DNA of 55,334 nucleotides from a virus. A program made the position numbers and the translations under genes. The stretch is from positions 1 through 55,334 of IMG/VR virus record IMGVR_UViG_3300044984_001537; one strand, written 5' to 3'. Below the pieces are notes generated by a model. It was not told the origin of the DNA. It made no database searches and saw nothing but the letters and a program-made list of their open reading frames with translations. Each line of letters starts with the position of its first letter. Position 1 is the stretch's first letter. Below are positions 1 to 8,018 of this stretch, one piece after another.

Positions 1-1
1 G

Positions 2-601
2 ACAATGTTCATGGATCGTTATGTAACAACTGATACTGGTACCGGTGTAACCCGTCAATATGAGGGTAAGACCTGGTGGTTGAAGAAGGGTAAAGCTCCT
101 TCGGCAGCTCCAGATCCAACTGGCCTTAAGGGTTCTAACCATGGTTGGGGCCTTGCTATTGACCTTGGTTATGACCAGGGCGGCAAGACTGCTTCGTTTG
201 GTGTGAACGTTCCTGCATTCCAGTGGATGTGCGCTAACGCTCCCAAGTATGGTTTCTACCTTCAGGGTAATAACCCTTCCTCTAAAGAGTTTGAAGCTTG
301 GCACTGGCAGTACGCTCTCGGTGATGCTTCTCCTGATGGTTCAGTACAGGCCGCCCCAGCAGCAGCTCCAGCCGCTCCAGCACCCGCTGGCGGTGGAATG
401 AAATTTGATTACCCAGGTGCTCCAGTAGGTCTTGGCTCAAAAGGCGCTGCTGCCTCGCTAGTTCAGGCAATCATTGGAGCAAAAGCAGATGGTGATTTTG
501 GCCCCAAGTCTGTTGCTTCACTTAAGGCTTGGCAAACTGCTAATGGTCTAACTGCGGACGGCTCTGTTGGTCCTGTAACATGGAAGAAGATGTTCGGCTG
601 A
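2..601 (+). CDS. Endolysin, M15 peptidase plus PG-binding domain (5' partial)
   Basis: Probable endolysin that cuts the peptide part of host peptidoglycan at lysis. An M15 (VanY/D-Ala-D-Ala carboxypeptidase-like) domain is shown by SNHGWGLAIDLG (metal ligands H and D) and the later EAWHWQY motif. After an Ala/Pro-rich linker, the last 65 or so residues form a PG_binding_1 domain (DGDFGPKSV..LKAWQ, DGSVGPVTW). The frame is open to the left edge. The first visible residues (MFMDRY) align with MFTDRY inside the M15 domain of the tape measure at 19611-22619, where more domain lies upstream, so the ATG at 5 is internal and the true start is outside the window. Family assignment is secure. The role as endolysin rather than a virion enzyme is inferred from the wall-binding module. 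Confidence 0.85.
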   Translation, partial: TMFMDRYVTTDTGTGVTRQYEGKTWWLKKGKAPSAAPDPTGLKGSNHGWGLAIDLGYDQGGKTASFGVNVPAFQWMCANAPKYGFYLQGNNPSSKEFEAWHWQYALGDASPDGSVQAAPAAAPAAPAPAGGGMKFDYPGAPVGLGSKGAAASLVQAIIGAKADGDFGPKSVASLKAWQTANGLTADGSVGPVTWKKMFG

Positions 602-615
602 TAAGGAGCCTTTAA

Positions 616-1212
616 ATGGCTGTTAAAATTCAATTAAGGCGTGGCGCTACTGGTGACTGGCCGGGTTCCCTAGTACTAGATGCTGGTGAAGTAGGAGTTG
701 ACACTACTACTAAACAGTACAAAGTTGGCGATGGTACAACCACATGGAGTGTTCTGCCATATTGGGGTTCAGGCACTATTACTCAAATTACAGCTGGTAC
801 TGGTCTTAAATTAAACACTGTTGCTGCAGCAACCTCTACTGGAGGTACTGTTACCCTAGATGTTGACACAGCTGTAGTAATGACAAGATCCATTGTAAGT
901 GCAAAAGGGCAAGTAGTAGTTGGTGGAGGCGCTAGCTCACCTGTTGCACTACCAGCGTCTGGAACTAATAACTTTGTACTGGTTGCTGACTCTACTGATG
1001 CAACTTACGGAGTTAAATGGGCACCTATTACAACTGACAACGTTACAAGCGCCACATTTGTAAACGCCGATATTGCTACTGGAGCTAATATTTCTGCAGC
1101 AAAACTTGCTGGTGTGATGGTTAACGGTGCAGGTACAGCAAACGCAACAATCACTATTTCAACTGCTGCACCTTCTGGTGGCACAGCGGGAGATATCTGG
1201 TTTAAGTACTAA
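616..1212 (+). CDS. Tail fibre-like structural protein
   Basis: 198 residues. The N-terminus (IQLRRGATGDWPGSLVLDAG, then EVGVDTTTKQYKVGDGTTTW) matches the short repeat domain at the start of many phage tail fibres and hyaluronidase-type tail proteins (LRRGT..W...vL..GEiG.dt....kvGDGtT.W). The rest is low-complexity, Thr/Ala/Gly-rich and beta-prone, as in fibre shafts. A ribosome-binding site (AAGGAG) precedes the ATG by 8 bases. The stop overlaps the ATG of the next gene (TAATG), so the pair is probably translationally coupled. Likely part of the host-binding apparatus; the receptor cannot be guessed. Confidence 0.7.
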   Translation: MAVKIQLRRGATGDWPGSLVLDAGEVGVDTTTKQYKVGDGTTTWSVLPYWGSGTITQITAGTGLKLNTVAAATSTGGTVTLDVDTAVVMTRSIVSAKGQVVVGGGASSPVALPASGTNNFVLVADSTDATYGVKWAPITTDNVTSATFVNADIATGANISAAKLAGVMVNGAGTANATITISTAAPSGGTAGDIWFKY

Positions 1213-2870
1213 TGCCTACTTACGTACATAACGGTACAGCATTTCAAGAGTTAACCGGTACTGACCAGCCATTCGTTAATGTTGCTGGTACTTTTCAAGG
1301 TGTCAAAAATGTGTATGTATACGCATCTGGTGCATGGAGAACAGTTTACGAATACGATATAACAGCTCCAACAATTCCAACTCCTACTGTAGTTAACGCA
1401 ACTACATCTCACACTGTTTCATGGACTGCCCTTAGTGATAATGCTTCTGGTGCAGTTTCTGCAACTCTCTATCAACGCTTTGTTGGTTCAACATCAGGAA
1501 ATGTTGCTGGTAGTTCATATGTACTTCCCTCTTTTGGTGCTAGCAGCACTTCCCTTAGCGTTCCTTTGAACCGTAGAAAACAAGGAGCAGGTGAGTCATG
1601 GTCAGCGTACTACTATATTGTTGCTACTGACGCCGCAGGTAACACTGGTACTGGTTCTAACTCCGCAAGTATGGCTACAACACCATATGACATAGTTAAC
1701 CCAACTATCGCATCATTGTCTGCCGCTGATACAACTGGTGCATATAAAACCGATTCTGGTATGCAGAGAGTTACTTGGGGTGCTATTGCAGATGACAACA
1801 CGGGGGTTGCTTCAGCAACACTTCAGAGATGGTTCTATGACTCAAATGGTACATGGCAAGGTGCCGACACATATAATATTGGTGGTTCATTAGGTGGCTC
1901 ATATCTTGACTTGAGCGTTCCTACTAGCCGCCGTAAACAGGGTTCTGGGGTTACTTGGTATGCCTATTACCGTGTTACCGTTGTAGATAACGCTGGTAAT
2001 ACCGCAACTGCAGATGCTGGTGGTTACCAGACCGCAGCATACGACGTAGTTGCCCCAACTGTGCCTAAGCCCACAGTAACTTCAGGTGGTTCAAGCGATA
2101 CAATTTCATGGACTGCTGTAACTGATGATAATACTGGCGTTGCTTCAGCTACTCTATACCAAGCCGTTTATAACGTAACTGCTAATACTTATACCAATAA
2201 GTATGCGTCTGTTTCTATTGGTACTGGCGGGGCTAGCAACACTACTATGTCTATTCCTACTGGAATTCGTAACACCCCAACAGGTGATCATTACCAAGTT
2301 TATTATTGGATTAGTGCAACAGACAACGCTGGCAACACAGTTAATGGTGACCAAAACGGGCAGTTCTCTGCATTTGTTAACACGAAACCTCTCGGTACAT
2401 ACTTATTTGGTCCCAGTAGTGCTAACACACGCAACATTGGTAACACAGCTTGGCTTAACCCAGGTGAAGGTATGGTTGGTGTATCAACTACTAGACTATA
2501 TGGTTGCTGGTTCTATGGCGATAACACAATTAAAAATGCCTGTAAGGGCTGGGACGCCAATAGTGGCACTATTTTTATTAAACGCCCAGCGACACCAGAC
2601 GTTAACCGAGGTAACACCGGAACATTCTCCTTGATGACTCACAACCTAGGTAGTGCAGGAGCAACTGGAGCCACGTTTGGCGGAACCGTGTTAGAACAGT
2701 ATCTAAGTGGTGAAGGTGCAAGCGCATACAAAGCATTAGACGCCACAGCAATTTCAAGATTACGTTCAGGAGATGGTCAAGGATTTGGTCTACATAGTCA
2801 CAGTAACGCACCAGGTTTCCTTCTTGGTCAGAGTGCTTACTCAGGACTAATTACACTAGTTTATAACTAA
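1212..2870 (+). CDS. Tail protein with three Ig/FnIII-like repeats
   Basis: 552 residues. Three repeats of about 115 residues lie at roughly 45-390. Each starts with a YD(I/V)..PT motif, has SWT/TWG near the first third, a shared VSATL or VASATL strand and RRKQG..W..YY in two copies, and ends with a D.AGNT turn. This is a beta-sandwich (fibronectin III/Ig-like) pattern common in phage adhesion proteins. The C-terminal ~150 residues (GTYLFGPSS...LITLVYN) differ and may be the receptor-binding or trimerising tip. It overlaps the preceding fibre gene by one base. Likely a virion surface or tail-fibre component; repeat family inferred from pattern only. Confidence 0.65.
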   Translation: MPTYVHNGTAFQELTGTDQPFVNVAGTFQGVKNVYVYASGAWRTVYEYDITAPTIPTPTVVNATTSHTVSWTALSDNASGAVSATLYQRFVGSTSGNVAGSSYVLPSFGASSTSLSVPLNRRKQGAGESWSAYYYIVATDAAGNTGTGSNSASMATTPYDIVNPTIASLSAADTTGAYKTDSGMQRVTWGAIADDNTGVASATLQRWFYDSNGTWQGADTYNIGGSLGGSYLDLSVPTSRRKQGSGVTWYAYYRVTVVDNAGNTATADAGGYQTAAYDVVAPTVPKPTVTSGGSSDTISWTAVTDDNTGVASATLYQAVYNVTANTYTNKYASVSIGTGGASNTTMSIPTGIRNTPTGDHYQVYYWISATDNAGNTVNGDQNGQFSAFVNTKPLGTYLFGPSSANTRNIGNTAWLNPGEGMVGVSTTRLYGCWFYGDNTIKNACKGWDANSGTIFIKRPATPDVNRGNTGTFSLMTHNLGSAGATGATFGGTVLEQYLSGEGASAYKALDATAISRLRSGDGQGFGLHSHSNAPGFLLGQSAYSGLITLVYN

Positions 2871-2885
2871 AAGAGGTAACACAAA

Positions 2886-3608
2886 ATGGCAATGGACCCA
2901 GATATTGCGGCAAGACTAGCTCGATACGCAAAAGAACGTAGAACAAGAAGTTATCTAGATGATGAACCCCTAGAGGGCACTGGTTGGACTAAAGAACTAG
3001 ATGAAATGCGTGAACTTGAGTTTGACCCAAATGACGCTCCCGACTATGACTGGGAAAACGACGTTGAAGTAACTGACGACAACTACACCAAAGATGAAAA
3101 ACAACGCATCCAAAAACTATGTGAAGAACTGGCAGCAAAAGTAAAAACAAAATTAAATGAAGTTACGTCAGTTGCGTACAACCCAGAAGGTTATGAAGGC
3201 CTGGGTTCTAGTAGTAGAGTTACAGCATTTAGATTTCAACCAAACAAGGGATTCAGTTGTTCTGACATTAAAAAACTAGATAATTATGTAGAATTAGTTG
3301 AGTCCGGGGATGTAGAATCTGTAATAAGCGCTATTAAAGATGATGAATCCCTAGAAGGTGTTGTTTGGGTAAAGTTTTATAAGCATGGTACAGAAGTTGA
3401 TTATGGTACAAACGGTAATCTTACTTACAAAACTTTTGAGTTTTTTAAAGAAGGAGGATCACTTGGAAGTTATGGTAATGCTGTTAGAACAGTATTAGAG
3501 CCTTTTGGGTATACTGTAGCTTACGGTAGCCCAGGTCAAGCTAATCAAGAGACGTATACAGAATTAAGAGATATGGTTTCACAATCAGGAGTTAACCCTG
3601 ATGACTAG
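2886..3608 (+). CDS. Hypothetical acidic protein
   Basis: 240 residues, not recognised. The first 80 residues are very acidic and charged (DDEPLEGTGW, DPNDAPDYDWENDVEVTDD). The remainder looks globular, with alternating strand and helix character. No signal peptide, membrane segment or cysteine pattern is evident. AGAGG lies 11 bases before the ATG. It sits between tail-fibre genes and small pre-terminase genes in the same orientation, so a structural or accessory role is possible, but nothing in the sequence decides it. Confidence 0.55.
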   Translation: MAMDPDIAARLARYAKERRTRSYLDDEPLEGTGWTKELDEMRELEFDPNDAPDYDWENDVEVTDDNYTKDEKQRIQKLCEELAAKVKTKLNEVTSVAYNPEGYEGLGSSSRVTAFRFQPNKGFSCSDIKKLDNYVELVESGDVESVISAIKDDESLEGVVWVKFYKHGTEVDYGTNGNLTYKTFEFFKEGGSLGSYGNAVRTVLEPFGYTVAYGSPGQANQETYTELRDMVSQSGVNPDD

Positions 3609-3626
3609 AGATTGAAAGACGTTTAG

Positions 3627-3959
3627 ATGTTTATAATAAGTTTATGTATTTTAATGATAATAATAGGGTCATACTTCCTGTTTAGGAACACACTAAATAA
3701 ACTGCAATATTTAGGTCCTATTTATTGGATTACAAGAGATAACACCAGCTTAACGGCCCCTTTTATATCTATCGGTTTTATGCGCCAGATTGCCCCACCT
3801 TGGAAAATAGGTAAAGGTATTCAAGTTTCGTACAAAAACTATTCATTTCAAGTAGGATTTTGTCGTAAGTCCACCCATACTGATGAAACATCAGGTATCC
3901 TAGGGGCATTAGGTGGAAGATACCTAGATGATGGTGCTGATACAATCCGAAAGTGGTAA
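3627..3959 (+). CDS. Small membrane-anchored hypothetical protein
   Basis: 110 residues. Residues 1-19 (MFIISLCILMIIIGSYFLF) form a clear hydrophobic segment, a signal anchor or uncleaved signal peptide, followed by a polar domain with several Gly/Tyr/Trp. There is no lipobox cysteine. Function unknown. A membrane-anchored phage protein next to lysis and fibre genes could act in lysis or superinfection control, but this is conjecture. No strong ribosome-binding site is visible, so the start is moderately certain. Confidence 0.5.
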   Translation: MFIISLCILMIIIGSYFLFRNTLNKLQYLGPIYWITRDNTSLTAPFISIGFMRQIAPPWKIGKGIQVSYKNYSFQVGFCRKSTHTDETSGILGALGGRYLDDGADTIRKW

Positions 3960-3961
3960 CA

Positions 3962-4183
3962 ATGTTTTTTAAAAAAGCAGATGAGCCAATTAAGAAGATC
4001 AAAAGAATTGAGCGTTCTGACACTCCAACACTCATTAATTGGATGGATGCTACTATTATGGGGCTAGGTAAATCATTTGATGATTGGCGTTTTAAGGATC
4101 TGCCTGAATCAGAAGTAACTCAGCATATAGATATTTTAAAGTCACTATGGACTGAAATATCAGAACGTATGACAGAAAAGTAG
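3962..4183 (+). CDS. Small hypothetical protein
   Basis: 73 residues from the ATG at 3962 (MFFKKADEPIKK). An in-frame GTG nine bases upstream (3953) would add MVT but overlaps the previous gene more. Lys/Glu-rich and probably helical. The only recognisable feature is a KSLWTEISERM helix near the C-terminus. No family recognised. Same-strand neighbours with a tiny spacing suggest one transcript leading to terminase. Confidence 0.45.
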   Translation: MFFKKADEPIKKIKRIERSDTPTLINWMDATIMGLGKSFDDWRFKDLPESEVTQHIDILKSLWTEISERMTEK

Positions 4184-4191
4184 GTAATGAA

Positions 4192-4488
4192 ATGCACAAG
4201 CCAAATATGGATAAAGGTAATTTAAACCCTTCACGTAAGGCTATTTTGCGTAGTAACACCAGAGATAACTCATACTTAAATGAGTTAGTGGACCACCTTA
4301 ACCATTTGGGTTACGACTTTGGATGTGTATCTAGCATTATTTCCAGCACTCCTGATATGTCTACTTACCTTGTAAGTCTTCCTGACCTGTTCTACTTAGT
4401 AGATAGAATCAATGAATCACTTGGAATGCCCAAGAAACCTCTTGAAGTACCTGATCAAGGCGTATTGTTTACTGACGATGCTCTATAA
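4192..4488 (+). CDS. Small hypothetical protein upstream of terminase
   Basis: 98 residues, not recognised. Mixed polar protein with a central predicted helix pair (YLNELVDHLNHLGYDF; LPDLFYLVDRINESLG). It lies directly before terminase large subunit, a place often taken by a small terminase subunit, but no helix-turn-helix is evident, so that identity is not claimed. The stop codon lies inside a perfect hairpin that also covers the terminase start. Confidence 0.45.
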   Translation: MHKPNMDKGNLNPSRKAILRSNTRDNSYLNELVDHLNHLGYDFGCVSSIISSTPDMSTYLVSLPDLFYLVDRINESLGMPKKPLEVPDQGVLFTDDAL

Positions 4489-4497
4489 TTAGAGCAT
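4478..4497 (+). promoter_or_regulatory. Hairpin covering the terminase start codon
   Basis: Perfect 8-bp inverted repeat ATGCTCTA/TAGAGCAT with a 4-base loop. It joins the last codons of the upstream gene to the first two bases of the terminase ATG at 4496. No good ribosome-binding site exists for terminase, so translation probably depends on ribosomes coming from the upstream gene and melting this stem. The arms resemble those of the hairpin at 6530-6553. Regulatory role inferred. Confidence 0.4.
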
Positions 4498-6055
4498 GCA
4501 GGAACTACTAGAAGATGGGTCCACGCCTGAAGACATTCAGGCAGTTGAACTAGACGAAACATCACAAGAATTTATTGACCAGCTTGTTTTAAAGCTTATT
4601 CTTTTTACGGAAGAATTCTGTAACGTAACCTTCTTCCCCTATCAGGTTCCTATTGCTTACCGAGTAATTGAGTCAATAGTTATTGGTGATGGTGAAGAAT
4701 TGACTTTGGTAGCTACTCGACAGTCTGGTAAGTCAGAAGTCCTATCTAATGTTTTAGCATCAATGATGGTTATCCTTCCTAAGCTTTCAAAGGTCTATCC
4801 AACCTGGTTAGGTAAGTTTGAAAAGGGGTTTTGGTGTGGTGTTTTTGCCCCGGTTGAAGATCAGGCCGACACCGTGTTTAGCCGAATTGTCAACAAGCTC
4901 ACTAGTGAACACGCTATGGACTTCCTTCTTGACCCAGAAATTGACGATAAAGCTACGTCAGGTGGTTCACGAGGTAAAGGTAGAATCATCAGTCTTAAGC
5001 ACTCTGGTTCCCTTTGCCGTATGCAGACCTGTAACCCTAAAGCAAAGATTGAGTCTAAGACCTACCACTTTGTACTTATTGACGAAGCTCAAGAAGCTGA
5101 TGAGTACATGATTGCAAAATCAATTAAACCCATGTTGGCGTTCAATAACGGGTCTATTGCACTAACTGGTACGGCTACTCGTAACAAGTCATACTTTTAT
5201 AAAATGATTCAATTTAATAAACGCAGAGATGTAAATAGTAAACGTAATCATAGGCAATGCCATTTTGAGTACGACTGGCGAACCGCTGCAAAGTATAACG
5301 AAAACTATGCTAAGTTTATAGGTAAAGAGAAGGTAAGAATCGGAGAAGATTCCGACGAATTCCAGATGTCCTACTGTAACAAGTGGGTCCTTGAAAAAGG
5401 TATGTTTGTTAGTGATGACCGACTTTCTCGTATGTACGACGTTTCAATGGGACTTGTTAAACAGTGGTGGCGTACACCAGTAGTTGTAGGAATTGACGTA
5501 GCTCGTTCAAATGACTCTACTGTTGTTACAGTCTGCTGGGTTGACTGGGATCGCCCTGATGGGTTTGGCTTTTACGAGCATAGAATTCTTAATTGGTTAG
5601 AAATTAACAATGAAGAATGGGAATCTCAGTATTTTGAAATTATTGATTTCTTAAGAAACTATAATGTATACCGTATTGGTGTGGATTCCCAGGGTGTTGG
5701 TGGAGCAGTTGCAGAACGCTTACAAATACTTATGCCTAAGATTGATGTAGTAGCTGTTACTTCTGACGCTAAGACTCAAAATGATCGTTGGGTACATTTA
5801 ACTGAGTTAATCCAACGTGATCAACTAGTTATTCCTGGCCACTCTAAGGCACGGCGTACACGAAGTTGGAAGCGTTTTAACCAACAAATGTCTGACCTTG
5901 AAAAGGTGTACAGAGGACCATACATGTTGGCTGCTGCACCTGAAGAAAAAGGTGCTTTTGATGACTTCCCAGACAGCCTAGCAATAGCTTGCGCTATGTC
6001 AGTATTAGACACAATGCCAATGGTTAGTGTCTCTGATAACCCATTCTTCAGATAA
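4496..6055 (+). CDS. terL: Terminase large subunit
   Basis: 519 residues. ATPase-nuclease motor that packages DNA into the prohead. The ATPase domain has an upstream Gln motif (FFPYQ, Q50), Walker A ATRQSGKS (73-80), Walker B HFVLIDEAQE (191-200) and the coupling motif LTGTATR (223-229). The RNase H-like nuclease domain shows the expected acidic residues D334 (VGIDVAR), D397 (GVDSQG) and D490/D493 (FDDFPDSLAIA). Length is normal for T4-like/SPP1-like large terminases. The start is fixed by an in-frame stop just upstream (TAG at 4490) and by lack of later Met before Walker A. Translation is probably coupled to the upstream gene. Confidence 0.95.
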   Translation: MQELLEDGSTPEDIQAVELDETSQEFIDQLVLKLILFTEEFCNVTFFPYQVPIAYRVIESIVIGDGEELTLVATRQSGKSEVLSNVLASMMVILPKLSKVYPTWLGKFEKGFWCGVFAPVEDQADTVFSRIVNKLTSEHAMDFLLDPEIDDKATSGGSRGKGRIISLKHSGSLCRMQTCNPKAKIESKTYHFVLIDEAQEADEYMIAKSIKPMLAFNNGSIALTGTATRNKSYFYKMIQFNKRRDVNSKRNHRQCHFEYDWRTAAKYNENYAKFIGKEKVRIGEDSDEFQMSYCNKWVLEKGMFVSDDRLSRMYDVSMGLVKQWWRTPVVVGIDVARSNDSTVVTVCWVDWDRPDGFGFYEHRILNWLEINNEEWESQYFEIIDFLRNYNVYRIGVDSQGVGGAVAERLQILMPKIDVVAVTSDAKTQNDRWVHLTELIQRDQLVIPGHSKARRTRSWKRFNQQMSDLEKVYRGPYMLAAAPEEKGAFDDFPDSLAIACAMSVLDTMPMVSVSDNPFFR

Positions 6056-6113
6056 TCATGCCAAAACGTGGTAATCTAAATATACAAACTTCCATTCCAC
6101 TAGGAGGAAAACT

Positions 6114-6515
6114 ATGGCTGTAGGCCCCACCCCCATGTTCCCTGAAAAGCACTCTCCAATGTTTGAGCGTTCAATGGCTGCAAGCATTCCTGGCAACCGC
6201 GGACCACTTCGTTTTGAAGAAGGTATTGCAACTGACACTGACGTTCCGTATGAATTTGGTGTAGGTGCTTATGAAGATACTGCTCCGTCTCCTGGTCGTG
6301 AAAATCACACCAATCCTGAGATGTTCTTCAAGTACCCAGAAGAAACCATGCGTGAGCGTGCTCATGTTGGTTCAGCTTCTTGGGTTGAAGCTCCTCAGCA
6401 CCTTCAGGAGTTTGTTCAGGGTAGCATGGCCGGCGACAGTATGCCGCAATTTGAATTCTCCTATAACACGGGTGGCAAGATGAATCTGCCAAACCCGACT
6501 GTTGTTTCTGGCTGA
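6114..6515 (+). CDS. Hypothetical protein
   Basis: 133 residues with strong ribosome-binding site AGGAGG 6 bases before the ATG. Rich in Pro, Glu, Met and Gly, with little hydrophobic core, suggesting a largely extended protein (MAVGPTPMFPEKHSPMFERS; SMAGDSMPQFEFSYNTGGKM). Not recognised. Style is similar to the small proteins at 52077-53574. Lies between terminase and the HTH/portal genes. A virion minor protein is possible. Confidence 0.5.
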   Translation: MAVGPTPMFPEKHSPMFERSMAASIPGNRGPLRFEEGIATDTDVPYEFGVGAYEDTAPSPGRENHTNPEMFFKYPEETMRERAHVGSASWVEAPQHLQEFVQGSMAGDSMPQFEFSYNTGGKMNLPNPTVVSG

Positions 6516-6529
6516 GATCTGGTAGAGTA

Positions 6530-6553
6530 GATGCTCCGCACTTAAGGAGCATC
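6530..6553 (+). promoter_or_regulatory. Hairpin sequestering a ribosome-binding site
   Basis: Perfect 8-bp stem GATGCTCC/GGAGCATC with an 8-base loop. The 3' arm contains the GGAG ribosome-binding site of the 53-residue gene starting at 6555, so folding would hide it. No T-run follows, which argues against a simple terminator. Its arms share GATGCTC/GAGCAT with the hairpin at 4478-4497. Confidence 0.45.
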
Positions 6554-6554
6554 A

Positions 6555-6716
6555 ATGACCCCTCATCAACTAGATCTACTTTCAAAGTACCTTCAGCGAG
6601 TTGTCGCTAGAGGAACAGAAGAAGAACAAGAATTGTATTCATTAATACAATCAGTAACACGCTTGTCAAACTCCTGCAATAATGTGTATACTAAAGAAGG
6701 CAAAACAGCCGCATAA
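6555..6716 (+). CDS. Small hypothetical protein, 53 aa
   Basis: Begins MTPHQLDLLSKYLQRVVA and ends EGKTAA. Amphipathic helical N-terminus, acidic centre (GTEEEQELY). AAGGAG precedes the ATG by a few bases. The coding sequence overlaps a good promoter-like sequence at 6663-6692. Not recognised. Its ribosome-binding site lies in a hairpin, which suggests translational control. Confidence 0.5.
   Translation: MTPHQLDLLSKYLQRVVARGTEEEQELYSLIQSVTRLSNSCNNVYTKEGKTAA
6663..6692 (+). promoter_or_regulatory. Sigma70-type promoter candidate
   Basis: TTGTCA (6663-6668), 18-base spacer, TATACT (6687-6692): each hexamer is 5/6 to the bacterial housekeeping consensus. Transcription would start near 6699 and give a ~60-base leader before the HTH gene at 6758. 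It lies at the end of the 53-residue gene. It could drive the HTH-metallophosphoesterase-portal block. Confidence 0.45.
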
Positions 6717-6757
6717 CAACTGCTGGTATTCCAGTGGGGTAACACAAGGAGTATCAC

Positions 6758-7033
6758 ATGTCCGATTCCTCAAGTCTAATTGCAGACTTAACGGAGCGAC
6801 AAGCGAATGCACTTCGTCAAAAGTGCTCGTTTACTCGCATAAAAGAAAGCATGACTCCAGACGAGCATGCTGCAGTAAACAAAGCTGAAGAAGAAATCAA
6901 AGTAGATACTGGGAATGGCAGAGCAAAGACTTACTCCTGTTCCTGGTTATCTGAAGTTCTTACAAAAAATGGTTATCCAGTAAGCTCTAGCACCATCTCC
7001 CGTCATATGAACGGTCGGTGTGGCTGTGAGTAA
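6758..7033 (+). CDS. Small helix-turn-helix-like protein
   Basis: 91 residues, with ribosome-binding site AAGGAG. The C-terminal third (SWLSEVLTKNGYPVSSSTIS, then RHMNGRCGCE) has a helix-turn-helix pattern in which the second helix begins at VSSSTISRH, and it ends in a Cys-Gly-Cys pair. The N-terminal half is a charged helix. Likely DNA-binding. It could be a small terminase subunit given the position between TerL and portal, or a repressor-type regulator. It overlaps the metallophosphoesterase gene by 14 bases. Confidence 0.5.
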   Translation: MSDSSSLIADLTERQANALRQKCSFTRIKESMTPDEHAAVNKAEEEIKVDTGNGRAKTYSCSWLSEVLTKNGYPVSSSTISRHMNGRCGCE

Positions 7034-8018
7034 TCTGGTATCTGCTTTGTCAACTAGTTCATCAAACAGACCTGAATGGCCTTTAGTACAACCTGGTCCT
7101 TCAGTAAAAATGCCAACAATTAAAGTTAAGCCTTCATCAAACGCCTCAGGTTACCAAACTTGCGTAGTCCTTCCGGATATGCAGATTGGTTATTTCCGTG
7201 CCCGTAACGGTGAATTAGAGGCCACTCATGACGAACACGCCATTGAGATGGCTTTAGCTATCACAAAATCACTTAATCCAGACATGATTGTTCTAGTTGG
7301 AGACAACCTGGACTTCCCTGAATTTGGTAAATACCGCCTTAGTAGTGCTTATGCACTAACTACACAAGCGTCTATTGACCGTGCTACAACCCTTGGAGCA
7401 CAGCTGCGGACGTATGCTCCTAACGCTAAGATTGTATGGCTAGCTGGAAACCATGAAGAAAGATTGGTGAACTTTGTACTCGATAACGCGAAAGCTGCTT
7501 TTGGGATTCGTAAAGGTAATACGCCAGAGTCCTGGCCTGTGCTTAGCATTCCTTATCTCTGTCGTTTCGACGATTACGGGATACATTATGTACCGGGCTA
7601 TCCAGCTGGACAATTTTGGATCAATGAAAAACTCCGCGTCATCCACGGCACAAAAGTACGCAGTAACGGGTCGACAGCGCATGCCTACCTCAACACAGAA
7701 AAAACATCAGTCCTATATGGTCACATCCACCGGCGTGAATGGGCTGAACGGTCCCGTGACGATTGGGATGGTGCAAAGACCATCATGGCCGCATCCCCTG
7801 GTACGTTGGCAAGATGCGACGGCACCGTCCCATCTACCAAAGGATCAATCGACCTGGACGGTAGACCTATGACCATTGTAGAAGACTGGCAGCAAGGTAT
7901 TGGAATAGTCACCTTTGAACCAGGCGATGGTGCGTTTTGGTATGAACAAGTGCCGTTTCATAACGGGTCGGCCTTTTTTAGAGGGAAGTTTTATAATGCA
8001 GAGAAAAAAGAAAGTTGA
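7020..8018 (+). CDS. Calcineurin-like metallophosphoesterase
   Basis: 332 residues, probable two-metal phosphoesterase acting on nucleotides, DNA or phosphoproteins in the infected cell. Motifs in order: LPDMQ (D53, Q55), VGDNLD (94-98), AGNHE (142-146), VIHG (H209) and YGHIHR (H235, H237). The first motif has Gln where classical enzymes have His (DxH). The GTG at 7020 is the first possible start and overlaps the HTH gene; a second GTG lies at 7026. Known phage relatives exist between terminase and capsid genes, with unclear role. Substrate cannot be read from sequence. Confidence 0.85.
   Translation: MAVSNLVSALSTSSSNRPEWPLVQPGPSVKMPTIKVKPSSNASGYQTCVVLPDMQIGYFRARNGELEATHDEHAIEMALAITKSLNPDMIVLVGDNLDFPEFGKYRLSSAYALTTQASIDRATTLGAQLRTYAPNAKIVWLAGNHEERLVNFVLDNAKAAFGIRKGNTPESWPVLSIPYLCRFDDYGIHYVPGYPAGQFWINEKLRVIHGTKVRSNGSTAHAYLNTEKTSVLYGHIHRREWAERSRDDWDGAKTIMAASPGTLARCDGTVPSTKGSIDLDGRPMTIVEDWQQGIGIVTFEPGDGAFWYEQVPFHNGSAFFRGKFYNAEKKES

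Noticed and set aside
2203-2634. 143-codon plus-strand frame
   Set aside because: Lies wholly inside the Ig-repeat tail protein in another frame; Leu/Thr-rich artefact.
4192-4488. Small terminase subunit identity
   Set aside because: Position is suitable but no helix-turn-helix or oligomerisation pattern is visible; the protein at 6758 is an equally good candidate.
6058-6123. 21-codon frame MPKRGNLNIQTSIPLGGKLW before 6114
   Set aside because: It contains the ribosome-binding site and start of the next gene and has no support beyond an ATG. Too short to call.
7915-7995. Longer N-terminus for the gene ending at 8355
   Set aside because: It would overlap the metallophosphoesterase by ~100 bases; the ATG at 7996 has a good ribosome-binding site.
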